DNA from: Antedon mediterranea
Taxonomy: Eukaryota > Echinodermata > Crinoidea > Comatulida > Antedonidae
NCBI RefSeq assembly: GCF_964355755.1
Contig: NC_092675.1
Coordinates: 7,786,312-7,846,311, forward strand
Direction: 5' to 3'
DNA: 60,000 bases
Shown: piece by piece, positions 33,371-47,000 of the stretch
Layout: the number at the start of each line of letters is the position of its first letter
Position numbering within the stretch: the stretch's first letter is position 1
The notes under the pieces: model-generated
Database searches by the model: none
The model's input: the letters and a program-made list of their open reading frames with translations, nothing else
What the model was told of the DNA's origin: nothing
Made by a program: the position numbers and the translations under genes

Positions 33371-34919
33371 TTTCAAAAAATAAATATATCGGTTTTGCGA
33401 TTAAGAAAAAATATATAGGCCAATTCATATGCAGAAACATAAGAATATATAAAACAATCATTGGCATAACGACACGGAAGAGCAATAATAAATAAATCAT
33501 TTATCCTTTTTTCACAATTTTGTCTTACCACCTCTGGTCCTATTGATAGAATTCTGTTGCGTCAAACGAATAAACATTATCCTAGGGTTAATACGCAAAT
33601 ATCAGACAACCGATGCTCTTTAAAAGGCAATAGGTCTAAACAAGCGAAAATATATTAGAAATATCTCCATATGATACTTGATCAACGTCATTTTCTACCA
33701 TAGGAGGATTCAGATTCTGGACATTGTCCGGTTATACAATAAGATTGAGAACAAAACTTGTATCCATGGATACATAACAAAAATATCATAAGAGAATCGT
33801 CATTAGTTCAGCAAAATTTAAATTTAATCTTCAAAATTTACTATTATGACACATTTTAAACATTATGATTGTATTAATCATAACGCGGTTTACATCATGC
33901 TGCATAGATACCGTTGAACACAATCAACGCAGCCTCGATAGCTCAGTGAACGTGACGTCATTTAAGGCAAACATTGTCACGTTGACTACCTAATGACGTC
34001 ATACAATCGCCACGAACTGTTCATTCTATTTTTGAAGATGCGGTCATGGCGATTCCATTTTGTTATCTAGGGGAAACGGATTATAATACAAATTCAAAAG
34101 CACGCATTTTTTATTAGTGGTCGTTGCTAAAACAATTTTTTTTTTTCAAATTAATTCTGAAATTAGTATGGTGATTATTTTAAGAAACATTTCTTACAAA
34201 AGTCGCTCGATTCATTGACAGTTTTAATTATTTTTTTCTTCCTTCTTTAAAAGATGTTTTTATTGATATTCTAGCATTTAATAAACTAAGAAACAGTTCA
34301 ATCATTTTTGTTTAACAATCAGAAAGTAAACTTTTTGCGTAGAATAGCCTGAAATACACTACAGTATTACGTCGAGTTCATGTAATGTGCTTGGGCCGTT
34401 CAACAGCAGATGTTTTCATATACTCTCTTCTCCCAGACATGATTTGGGAGGGGGAAAGGCCTAATCCGAGTTTACAAATGCCCATATTTTCAGCCTCGTA
34501 AGTACAGTAATAGCTTCCGCGTTGATACTGTTTGTAATGATTCCGTCCTATGGACTATAAATGCCTAAAGGCGCGGCGCGAAAACTGAAAATCATCAGTT
34601 CTAAATCCGTAAATTGGCCTTCATTGTGTGTCATTTGAAAAACTTTTTATTTACGGTTCATTGGGTTACGAAAGCATGAAATGCATTAAAATCGATGTTG
34701 GCCGATTCAAGATATTAGATGATGGAGTTCAAGCTCAGACCAAGAAACGAGAATTATACGAGTGAAGAAACAATTCTCTTTTAATCATCAAACAAGCCGC
34801 TCACTGGGCTTAGGCCTATAATCACCGTCATTTACAATGTTAGAATAAATTATTCAGCCCACGCCTTTCTGAGGCTTCCTTTGTGATAAATGTTCAAGAA
34901 CACCGGGCTTTTTTTAAAT
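33371..34919. other. intergenic or intronic, nothing recognised
   Basis: A short inverted repeat around GACGTCATT and AATGACGTCA lies at about 33954-34000. No gene. Confidence 0.35.
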
Positions 34920-35045
34920 ATTTGTTCCCACTCACCCACAACGCAGTGAGTTGACCAATCACATGTGGAAGTTCTGATGATTCATCGCGTCGTGATTGGT
35001 CAATTATTGTGCCGCGCTTACTTCGTTGCGTCCAAGATAGGAAAC
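34920..35045. mobile_element. degenerate copy of the GGTTCCCACTAG MITE family
   Basis: GTTCCCACTCACCCACAACG, GAGTTGACCAATCACATG and GTGATTGGTCAATTATTG match the family interior. Both ends are decayed. Confidence 0.5.
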
Positions 35046-36738
35046 AATACAAGGTTTAAACAACAAAAAACAGGATCTAATGGTTAGGCCTATATAATAG
35101 TAAAGGCAAAATGAGCGTAGGTTAGCTCATTATATTGTAATATTAATCTGTACCAGGCATACGTAGGCCCTCGTTTCTTCCGGCTCGGAACCCATCGTTA
35201 TTTTAATTCCGGTGGGAGCTGGCATCTCTTTTCTAATTTTGTTTGTATTTATCTTTGCATATTGCAGGAGAATGCTTTTCGTTTAATCTTATTGTGGGTA
35301 AAAATGAATTTATCTTTTGTCACATAACATGCAGTCGATGCGGACAGTTTTATTTCACTGTATCAGTCACTAAAATGCATTACAATATTAGCCGATTATC
35401 GGTACTCTATTTCTCCCGCCGTATCAAGGCTCGAACCTAAACCTAACCACAACCTTAACATACAGCCCCCACATAATGTAATTTAATTTTTACATGACTT
35501 CTTATTAGATTTTCCTATGATTTCAAACTGGACAGATAATGTCATTATGTCATGGAGAAATATACAGAGAACCGGGTGTATTGTATACGGTGCATACCGG
35601 TATCAAGCGTAGATATTATAGATGTTCCATTTAAATCATTAGAGACTGTTAAGACTTCAAGGAGACGTAGTTCCGGTTAGTGTTACCAGGGCCTGGCACA
35701 ACCAGGGAACTAAACCAGGAAGCGATTTACAAGGAACTATAGTGGCCATGCGTACCAGAAACGGCTCGGAATGATTCCGAGTAAATCAAATAAAAATATT
35801 TTATTACATTATATTCATTATATTCCCACCCTGAAAAAAAAAATAGGTAAGATATGTTTTGTTTGAATAAGTAACGTCCAAGAGTAGTTATTTAATTACT
35901 AAATAAATTAGATGGAAACAATTACCTGATAACACGTAATTTAAAGGGAAACAAAACATGTGTCGGTCCAACTGTATATTTTGTCTTTTAAAACAAAATC
36001 TGTATGTTGTCTGTTTACCTTGTTTGGTAAAGGTGAATAATTTTATGGCCAATTTTAGCTTGATATGACATTCATCTTCATGTTTTGTTCATCTTTATTA
36101 CGGCATACGTGAATTAAAAAAAAGCCAAATTATAACTTTTGTGGTGAGGGTCATACAGCAACTATTAAAACTTCCTAAATAGAATAGTTTTATTGCAAAA
36201 GTTCTTTCAAAAGAAAGCCGGATATTGTTGTTTTGTTGTGTGAGCAAAAAGTATGAATTGAAATACAGTAGGCCTATTCAATATAAACACAACACTTCAA
36301 ATCAAAACGCGTCAGATAGACGTCATTGTTTACTGTAATAACGCTCGAATTAGTTAAAAACACCATTGGCAGATAATTTCTTATGGAAAGGTTGAGGGCT
36401 AATAAGTGATTGTCTTGATCAACATGCATGCATGCATAAATAAACGTTTTATTTCTATATTAAACACTGCAGCTATTGCGTCTGTAGAAACACATTATTG
36501 AATACGTCATACACACACCACGCATCATCTCTGTTACCCAATGTCCACGTATTATAGTACGTATGATAAACTATCAATTATGTGGTAACGCAATCCTCAA
36601 GAAGTGTTATATTCCGTTACAAACGCGTCATAGAATCTTTCGATTAGTTTTTGAAATGCCTTAACGATCTTTCCATATACTGTAGCCCTATTAATTACGG
36701 TAACTCAAACGTGTACACGGAAAAGTTCGTAGTAACGA
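35046..36738. other. intergenic or intronic, nothing recognised
   Basis: Moderately AT-rich. No convincing exon or element end. Confidence 0.35.
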
Positions 36739-36741
36739 TAA

Positions 36742-36972
36742 TATGGAGCTTTCGATTTGCGACCACCGAGTATCGACGTCAAGTCAATCGATGTGTCGTC
36801 GTCGCCTGGACCTACAAACCATCAAACCTGTGTCGAGATGAGGAGGAGTGGGGACACACGTCCCGATATTCCCGCATGTGCACAATGCACACATGACGTA
36901 GTTTGGTCGTCGGAAATCGAAACAATCCCTATCTTCACAAGAACCTCTCAGAGAATATTAAACAGGCTTTAA
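36742..36972 (+). CDS. possible terminal exon of an unknown gene
   Basis: After a stop at 36739 the frame stays open to TAA at 36970-36972, with protein-like composition: SSSPGPTNHQTCVEMRRSGD, then RPDIPACAQCTHDVVW, ending TRTSQRILNRL. There is no ATG near the start of the frame, so it would have to be entered by splicing. An AATAAA at 37004-37009, about 35 bases past the stop, suits a 3' terminal exon. Two Cys in a C-x-x-C spacing (ACAQC) are the only motif. I do not recognise it, and no upstream exon is proven. Confidence 0.3.
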   Translation, partial: YGAFDLRPPSIDVKSIDVSSSPGPTNHQTCVEMRRSGDTRPDIPACAQCTHDVVWSSEIETIPIFTRTSQRILNRL

Positions 36973-37009
36973 CGATAATGTTCTTTAATCAATCTCAATT
37001 GCAATAAAT

Positions 37010-37871
37010 GTCCTATATTTAAGTTAAACAAAATATGACCTTTCAGAAAAAATATAGTGTATATCTTTTAGTAATCGCAGGATTATTTGTTGTTGTTGTT
37101 GCGATGATGATGAAGATGATGCTGGGCCTGAATAATTATATGATACCAAAAGCAGTAACAGTGATCGATACACCGTTGAACAATGTTTTAATCAAAAATG
37201 CTTGGTAATCCACTGCAATTTGAACAGAATCGACACTTTTAACTGAACTGATTGACACCTCTGAGACACCCACACATCTGGACGACTAAGAAGTTAATAT
37301 GGACATACATTTTAAATTCAGAAATATTACAAAATTCAGGCTTACATTAATCGTCCACAACTAACAATAATATAATTACTATAAATACTTGCATTTTATC
37401 CAATATGATTTATATCTTTAAAGTAAATCCTTATGCTTTTAAATTTTGTAAACAAGATGACTTCCATATTAAGTAATACAGTACAACAAATCATAGTACC
37501 CCTACTTATGAATGGAATCACCCAACGATTCTCATTGGTTATTGAGCTACTGGAGCGCTACAATAATAATGAATAACGTCGTTCGATGTCTGTTACTCCT
37601 AAAGTAAAAGTAGGCTTGCTATGTGGGGAGTAAGGAGGGGAGCCTAGGACCTCTCATCAATAACCATTCCATTCTTTGTTCCACATATATAGATTAATCA
37701 TTGTAAATGATCATAATTTACTCATCGATGCAGTAGATCATGATGGTTTTGCGGTGTAGAACGAGTCTTTTTTAGCCATTTAGACTACAACAACGTACAC
37801 TACCGCTATCTTGCTGGGATTATTACGAGGCGATTTTTTTTACTGAGGTGAAGTATCTAAGGATTTGGAGG
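37010..37871. promoter_or_regulatory. region upstream of midnolin, including its likely promoter and 5' UTR
   Basis: No TATA box found. An inverted CCAAT element (ATTGGTTATT) lies at about 37535. A SINE-body fragment (GCGGTGTAGAACGAGTCTTT) is at about 37750, about 100 bases before the first coding exon. The transcription start cannot be placed from sequence. Confidence 0.3.
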
Positions 37872-38074
37872 ATGACGTTAAATTTCGACACAAGTATTCG
37901 GGGTAGAAGCACCGTTCACGACGGAGGAAACATACTTTTGCATGTGCAAAAGACAACAGGAGGCAGGTTCTCATTACACGTCCCAATACAAAGTACAGTT
38001 GAAGAGCTGAAGGCTAAAATCGCTCGACAGTTACGAATTGCAAAAGCAAGGTTGTCGCTTCTGTTCAAGGAAAC
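37872..38074 (+). CDS. MIDN: midnolin exon 1, first part of ubiquitin-like domain
   Basis: ATG at 37872 (GGAGGATGACG) is chosen over an in-frame GTG at 37848, since it leaves a short N-terminus before the domain. The domain opens with [17 protein letters not shown] and continues [26 protein letters not shown], the ubiquitin-like beta strands and helix. Donor AAC|GTAAGT, phase 2. Confidence 0.88.
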
Positions 38075-41000
38075 GTAAGTAACATTCATATATCATACAA
38101 ATTATTATTGATGAATGCATATATTATTATTAGTCTAGTTTGTTTATTGATTGCAGCATCATCTTCAATCTTCAGAATGGAGAAAGATTATACTCTCAGA
38201 CCTAGATAGTATAGACTAGTACTAGTAGGCTAGGTCTAGGCCCCAGTCTAGGTGGCTGGCCTATATATGTTGGATAGTGCAAGTGTCCCGTTTGTACGAA
38301 AGGTCACACAATCAAATGAACATCATTGCGATTGTGTTTTCCTGTACGCTTCCTGTATTTACTATCGCTTTCTAACAATTACTATTACTATGTGTATAGA
38401 GAAACCTAATTTCTCAACGCCTGTATTTAAGTCTTAAGTACGTGCGCATCGTGCAGAGCGTTTCGCGCAGCGCGTTTCGTAGTACGACTTTGTATTATTG
38501 GTGGTCTACATAGTGGTGCACACTATGTCTTATGTATTATAACTGCGTTTAAAGTTTGAACGTGCACGTATGACATGAAATTAAAGCACTGTGTTTATAT
38601 AATGACCTTGTAATCATTTACAATATAAACAAACGCCCTCACACTTCATCCAACCTTTAATCAAAGGAAGATTCTTTATGTTATTAGCATTGTAAGCAAA
38701 TTTTCTGCAAATATTGTAGTCATTAAATTGGCAATGCACTTAGTACTTATTACACAATTGAACATTTATTAATTGTGTGTGTAAGGTGGGCCTACAGACA
38801 AACATGAATGTTTCTAATATAAATACCATTTTTGGGACCGCCAACAAAGGCAGTACAGTAGTATGTAGGTATGTGCACGTACGTGATCATCTGGGACACC
38901 ACTAAAAAAAGTGAAGCCTGGAACTATTCGTACGTACGCCTATAGGGCTAATTATCTATGCGCGAATTATCTATCGTGGGCCTACAGCTACCTTGCTGAA
39001 AACAAGTCTAATAACCAAGTTAGGCATAATAATAAGTTTCATTTTGTTTTATTTATTTATTTTTATGTACTTTGTGTTTGCTCTTTACACAAAGTTCGTT
39101 AAGCCTTTCATTGCATTGAGGTAGGCTGTACACCCTGCAGGGAATGCTTGATATGGAAGTAGGCTTAATTCAAAACATCCGATAATACACGTCGTGACGT
39201 CATCTGAATGAAACTGCGTTTAAAGATACTCAAACTCAAATTAAATATCGCTGGAATAATCCTTTTGGTTGGTTATTTGAATGAATCGCAATGGCAGTGC
39301 TAGATAGTATTACTGACTGTATAAATATTAAAATACAATACACCCAGTGAACACATTTCAATAGAACCAGCAGCCAACATACCACAACGAAAGATGTGAA
39401 TGGCATATAACAGGAAAGCCATCATCAGGACATCTTCTTCGAACTATAATTTATACAATTACAGTACAAGCATTCAAAGCATTTTAGCGGAACCATTGCC
39501 ACCTACTAATAATATTACACAAATTGTTTGTTCCGATCGGAACTACATGCTACTATCTTTAAAACCAAAGTTTATTTGAAAATGTTTCTAATGTTTAGTG
39601 ACCCCGAAGTCTCTGTTCCAATAAATACAGTTCCCGTAAACACTAGCAAGAAAACGAAAGACGAACTTAACCGCAAGATTTTCAATACTGAATTCTAAAC
39701 ATGTTTAGGGCCGGCCAACCAGAAATGAAAGGAAGTAAACTAGTGCCGTTATATTGAATCGGGTAGCAGGGTAGGCCTACAGTGGTGTATCAGTTGAAAT
39801 TGAAACCCCTCGTGAAAGCCCCGTGTCGTGCACCAGTCGGGGAACCAGTAGGCCTAGGCCTGAATCTCGGAGACCTTAGCAAAAGCCCGACCTGTATTAT
39901 GGAAGGACAGTCCTATAATTACCGTCTATCTATAAGATAGGATAGGATACATGCGACCAATGTTAACAATGTAATCGAAGCTCGTTAAACGATGTATCAA
40001 AATTAATTCAAAACTCAAGGTCTTCGTTTATCACACACTATATTGACCTACAAATAACCTATACAATAAAGCAAAATCGCACACCTCCTTAAAATAGTCA
40101 TGCTTATCAACCACACGAGCGTTTCCTGGAACAGAATGCGTGGGCACTGATTAGTACCTGGTTTTTGATTGCAAAGAATGTTCAGCTCTTCATCTTTTGA
40201 CATTCCTGCACGAAGAACATCCAACCTATAAACGGTTGTATTTTAGCTACACAGTATTTTAATTTTCTTCTTATGCATTTTATATTTTAAACTAACATAT
40301 ATATTTTTTCTGCAATATTGTAAAGCATGAACAATTGACCTCCCACGCGCGTACCGTTCACAAGTGGGTAGATGTATGAATTGTATTTATAGGTCAATTG
40401 TAAACGTATACAGATTAGAAACGTGTAATTATTATTGAATTTTATGTAACCATTATACGCTTTGCCTACTGCCTGTGATAAGAATGCAACGTCATAAAAG
40501 ATCATGCTAAGGATTTAGTAAGAATGTTGAGAAACTCGTGAACGAATCACAGTGTGGTTATGTGCACGGAGGAAGTAAACATGTTCCTCTGTAGTAAAGA
40601 TTGGTTTCCTTCCGTCGTCGTAACGCCAGGACGTCGCAACGCAAGTGCGTAAACCAATCTAATAAGCATGTTGTCCTGTCGACGTCAGTCGACGCTATCG
40701 TTAACAATAATCGGCGATCTTCTACGTAAACATTGACATGTTAACGATTTACAATCGCACCAATGCAGCAATGTTGCATCGTCGGTTCCCACTTGTGATT
40801 ACGCAATACAGCACTTTGCGTTTATACGTTATTGCGTTGCGTTACGTTGCGTCCTAGTGGGAACCACGCTTTAGTAGTACAGTATCCTCTTTACCCAGTC
40901 TATGGATGTATAAACCGTCACCCCTACTTTGTTCCCCGCGTTTATGTTTTCGGAGTTGGTAGGCATAAACCACGCTAAGCCACTGGTCCTTTGTATTTGT

Positions 41001-44000
41001 GTGTGACAATATTGTTAATTAAAAAATCAGTAGAATAGAGTTATATTGGTTATATCGGTGTGTTATATTTGGTTCCGGGAACCACTAAACACATTTATTT
41101 CATTTTCATTTCATTTCATTTATTCCACATTTATTTAGTCATCAATTACAGTACATCATAATTACAGTACAACTGAGAACAGGGATCCTGCATAAAAAAG
41201 CTATAGCTTCGTTTTTTTGTAGGACCCTTTTACATAAGAACAAGTATATAGAACTTAAATAAACAAAGGTGTTGTTAATCAGCATATAGTGATAAAAAGT
41301 ATTTTTTAACCTGTTTTTTTATACATTTATTTTGTTTCTTTAAGATAACCGGTTTATTACCACCATTACAAGTGAATTCTTTCCACAATTTTGGTCCATA
41401 TATGTGTATAAACTGTTGACTGCAAGTTAGTCTTGTGAAGGGAATTTCGAATTCAGTTTCTGTTCTGAGGTTATGAGTACATAACTCTTGCTTGTTCAGC
41501 GGAAGATCGTTGTGAAGGCTGATTGATTTTTTTACAATCAAACATCAACAATGATGTTACAGCTTGTGGCTGAAGGTGGCCGATTTGAATCTATTGTTGT
41601 GGTTTTATCAACTATACAATACCAAACATCATTGTTGGTGGTTGGTGTGATTCGCGCAAAATTGCGTGGGAGCCTTTAAATCACGTTTACACTGCAGTAT
41701 TTATTCAGTTATTATGTAATTGTGTTTGCGAATTTGTTATAAGCAATAATTTTACTCTAGATTCTATCAGTACAGTATTATTATTTTATTAAACGTTTGT
41801 AAATTTGTTTTGTGGCAATTTACATTTCAGGACATGTGTATTTTAACTGTGTTCCGGAGTTATGCGCACTTTGAATTGAAATCACAACCTTCTACATACT
41901 AAATAATGGGCTAGTTCTGTACAGCTTGGTTCCCACTAGAACGTAACGCAAGGACGTAAACGCAACGCAAGCGTTTTAACCAATGACAAGCGAAGTTATA
42001 GACAGTTAGCAATCACAAACGAATAAGCCATCGCTTGTGATTGGTCAATTCAATTGCGTTGCGTTACGTCCTTGCGTTGCGTCGCTAGTGGGAACCACGC
42101 TTAAGCCTGTTGTCCTGTCGACGCTATCGTTAACAATAATCGGCGATCTTCTACGTAAACATTGAAATGTTCACGATTTTCAACCACACCAATGCAGCAA
42201 TGTTGCATCGTCGGTTCCCACTTGTGATTACGCAATACAGCGTATTGGGAACCACGCTAAAAGGGCGAATAGATGAACGCAACGCAAGGACGTAGTGCAA
42301 CGAAAGCGAGTTGACCAATGACAAGCGACAGTTTGGATAATTAATCCAACGTTTTTGAGCTCACGTCCAATTGCGTTGCGTCCATGTTAAGCTTGGTTCT
42401 CACTAGCGACGCAACGTAAGAAAATGCCCTTCCAATAATTGTGTTTGCCTCGCCTGCGTGAAATCAAACCTACGATGTTTGCAGCACTATTGCGTCGTCG
42501 GTTCCCACTTGTGATTACGCAATACAGCACTTTGCGTCGATACGTCACTGCGTTGCGTTCTAGTGGGAACCACGCTTTATGTGGGAACTGAAGCAAGCAT
42601 CACAAAACAAATTGAAACGTCACCTGGCGCAGATCCCGAAAATTGAGTTCCCCTCTTTCCAATGTGAACGACTTCCCATTCTATGACTGGCACGACCAGA
42701 GAGCCAGGAGGCCCTGATTTTGCGTCTGGAGATTTTAAGCTTGGTTCCCACTAGCGACGCAACGTAACGCAACATACGCAAGAAAATGCCCTTCCAATTA
42801 TTGTGTTTGCCCCCGTCTGTGCGAAATCAAACCTGCGATATTTGCAGCACTGTTGCGTCGTCGGTTCCCACTTTCGTTAATTTGCGTCAATACGTCACTG
42901 CGTTCTAGTGGGAACCACGCTTTTAATTGTTCTGCGTCGTTTGTGAAACATAGTGTTTAGTTTTAAATTATGTTATTAAATAATTTTTACCTTTTAAAAT
43001 AAAACAAAAAATAATTTCAATTAAAAAATGCAATTGCTTTAGTCTGTCTGAGAAATCTTTTAAAGTAAAATAAAGTAGGCCTAACTGCACTGTATCAACA
43101 TGAAGTCAATGGCGTGGGATATACTCATTTTGTTCTGTGGTCGTTGCACTACTTGCCTTGTGGATATTAAATGCTAATTGTGAAATGACTTAAGTAATGA
43201 AACCACGTTTTCGCGAATGCAGGTGTTCAGAGAAAATCATACGAAGAGAAGGGTAAAATGCAATAACCTCAAGTCTCACATAGATTAAAGTGGTGCTCGC
43301 TTCATTTTCGAAGTATTTATCAGATAATGTATACCGTAGGCTATTGGTCCGCAGTATTTAATTGAAACAAAAGAACAAAATGTAGAGAAAAAAATCTATC
43401 TATAAATCTATAGATGGAAACCGATCCCTTCAGAGCCACGTATGGGTCCAGATAACTATTCGATGCTAGCAGGCTGATGTGATGTGCGTAAACGGCGTGC
43501 GCGGTATGCACGCGAGTTGACCAATCTCAAACAACTGTTCGATGATCCATCGTGTCGATATTTGTCCTTTCACCTTTGACCTTTGACGTACCAAATGCGT
43601 GGTTTAAGCTCTAATGTCTTATTTAGTTCATATTTCAAAAATCAATAATCTTGATTTAAATTTGTACCAGTGAGCCATTTGTGGTCGACGTCTAGATCCT
43701 CCATTAACAAGTCAATACGATAATTGTGACCTTCTTGTGTAAATTAGAAATACATTAGGAAAGCAAAGTGCAACATAAGTTTAATCTACGTTGTTACGTA
43801 AATATTAATACGGCTTTAAAACCACATACTGCTACTGTAGTACTATGCGTCATAAATCCACCATCTTGAATTATGCCAATTAAATGACCTTAGGACCCCT
43901 TGCAGTTCTTTAGTAGAGAATGAACCATACATTTATAATAATCAGGACAACGCAGTGAATAATTGAGAAGTGAGTAATACAAATTAGTAAATTATTTTAG

Positions 44001-47000
44001 TTTGAGCTCTTGAGCTAGGAAAGTCATAATTATATTTATATAAACTAATGTGATGCGCATGTTTTGTCTTTCAGGCACCTTACTAGAGGTACGTTGCATG
44101 AGAACTTTATAACAGACGGCAGCTCCCTTACTTTGTTACCAGTGGTTGAAAGTGGGCTAGACGTGGTGAGTAACTTTGCAGTTTTGCTCTCCAATTGATT
44201 GGATGGACGCAACTATGACGCGCCAAGCTGTCATTTATTCAAGCAATAGAGATATCTTAGTTAGTTTTTAATAAAAATATCTTAGTTTTAACGCAACGAC
44301 GACGGATGTGTAGGTAAAATTGTTTGCGATGGTGCTCACGTCCTTGCGTCGTTTTGCGTTCCTGGGAACCGATTTTTAGTAGTTGCGTTAAGCTCTGTCT
44401 ATACTATCAAGCTAGTTTGATAAAAAAAAAGTGTGATGTGCCCAAATACGGTAGTGATATACTTAAATATGGTAGTGATATACTTAAATATGGTAGTGAT
44501 ATGACATCATCATGTCGTTTCCATATATGGGCACCAGCTTTACAAGACAAGATATGAAAGTGACTAACATTTCTTTATATTTCGTAGGGACCGCAGTATG
44601 ACCAGAATCTGGTTCAAGCTCTACAGAACCTGTCAGATACTCAGGTAAGGGATTTCGTGATACCTATTAGTGAGTTTTCGTTTCGGGACGATAGACAAAC
44701 AGGGTTGTACGCATGCGCAGATTAATCTTTTGTAAATATTGTCTCCTTTGTCTATACCCATGGAGGAAAAAATAAATAATTTTTTCCTCCATAGTCTACC
44801 GTCCCGAAACGGAACCTCACTATATCTGCATTATTAAAACATAAACTGATATGATAGGCTTAACTGTTAATAGTCCTTTTTTAAACACTAGAGTTGAATA
44901 CTCGGTTGTAAAGAGAGCTAAGCCAATAAACGGTTAGTTGTGTGAATCGGCAACATTGTGTGGATAATAGCATTTTTTACTAACTGATCCTCCATGCACT
45001 GATTGACACGGGATCAGATCAATGCTGCAACTGACACGCATTAATATCAATATGAAATATGATTCATATCGTTTGATTCCGCTGACAGATAGGTTCGCAT
45101 TTGAATTACTAAGCTCAAATAAAAAAAAACACTCATTCTGTGAAAACTATCCTTACTTACTGCTGTATGAGCGACAACATTAAGCCGTCAAGCAGTGTGA
45201 GCAATTAACAACTTCAACCGTGTCATGACTATCAATTTTATAGCATGCTTTGTGTGACTAGTTCTAAGAAAGGCGTATATCCTGACCGGTTCACAATCGT
45301 GTATTGTTTGAGTAGACTTATTTGGTATAATAATAATTTATTTGGAGATTACACTTTTACAACAGTGGCACTCGACCAAATGGAAGGTGCATCCAAGAGA
45401 AATATACAAAAAAAAAAAAACATGATATAGAAAATAACAATTACATTACAATAAAAAGTCGACGTAGGTCAACATGTCAAAACAATTCAACTACAGTAAC
45501 TACAATACCATTGAACTGACACCTAAAAATACAAAATTACAAGAAATAAACATATAGAATACTAGGTAGGAACTGTACAATATAAAATGAATTGGGCAAC
45601 AACAATGTAGACCTAACACTATAATGAGATAGATATCAATCATTTAGTGAGATAGATATCAATCATTTAGTTTGATTGATATGAACATTACTCGCCTAGA
45701 ACAATACATCTGTGTGCCCAAGCTCTTTTAACATAGTGCTTACAGTAACAATCAAAGATATATTTTGTGTATATTAACGCCTGAGTGATCGAGAAAAACA
45801 AAAGAAAGAAAGAAAGAATAAACTCTATATCCTAATTAGAGAATGGCGAACGCTTTGTTGTTTATATACAATCTCATTCGCCATTGAAATCATGAAAAAG
45901 ACAATAACTTACAACTTAGGGTCTAATACTTGGATAGTTTACTAAAAAATTTCAAACATACATGATCCACTGATATTCTAGCCAAGTAAGCCACGATTTT
46001 TGAAAGTTCACAACCGGCTTATAATCTCCGACGCTATCATAAAACCTCTCGTGATCAGAAAGGTCATTCGTAATTTGGTGCAACTCGATGCTACGGAGAA
46101 AGTTATTTATAAAAGTAAATTTGCCATTGACATTTTGAAATATCATAAATCTCAGGAACGGACTACATTTCGATACTTGGAGTTATGAGTGAATCAGCAA
46201 CTAAATATTGTTTTAAATTTCTAACAATATTGTTGAGTGGTATACATTGCATAATCTTCTCAGAACCAATAAAAATGTCCGTGATGTTTTTATTATTCCG
46301 CGCCAAGATTTACAAACTTTCTATATTATAGGCCTACAGTATGTTAATAGCGACTTAGTTTTAGGCCTCAGAGAGGTTCCGCATTTTTAAATTCCAACAA
46401 AGACATTTGTTATACAGTTTTAAAACATCATGTGATTTTATTTCACTTCCTTATAAATATCGGCAAAAATATCCACTGAACCGAGAAAACCAAGTTGATT
46501 AGAAAGGCCAGCACTTTATCGCCGATAACGCCGCAATACAATACAGTAATTGCGAAGTACCTTGCAAATAATAGATTATTTATAGCACAATATCTTATTT
46601 AAACTAGATATGCAAGTGTTGAATGTCCTTTCTATTGTCGATGGACGCCTTGTGTTTAAAGTTTTCATTAGGAATGTTGGAACTCAAGTAGGCCTACATT
46701 TAGTAGCACGTTGGTGCATTTAATAGCGGACCCTGGTATAGCCTACGTTTGGGTTTCCCTCCCCCATGAGCGCATCCTGGTACCGTACTGCACCCTGGTG
46801 CATTAGGTCACCACTCTAAGGATTAGAGCCTGTCTTTGCCATTATAATAATTGTATACATGTCACTCTGGTGTACGTGTACGTGGTGTTCATCATTGAGT
46901 GTATTACAAGCCTGTACAAAACACGGGGAATTTAAACTGGTGCTGCTTTAAACTCTATTATGTATTTTTTAAATGTCAAATGTCATCTGACGGAAAATCA

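Larger units (their letters stand above)
38075..44074. other. midnolin intron 1, rich in MITEs
   Basis: Six kilobases containing a cluster of at least six GGTTCCCACTAG-family elements at 40598-42921 and the 3' end of a non-LTR retroelement at 41096-41541. From 38075 to 40597 and from 42922 to 44074 I see only a degenerate family relic near 43480-43560 and no gene. Confidence 0.6.

Noticed and set aside
41275-41541. A cellular gene on minus in midnolin intron 1
   Set aside because: The pattern and the ATGAA-repeat tail fit the 3' end of a non-LTR retrotransposon better.
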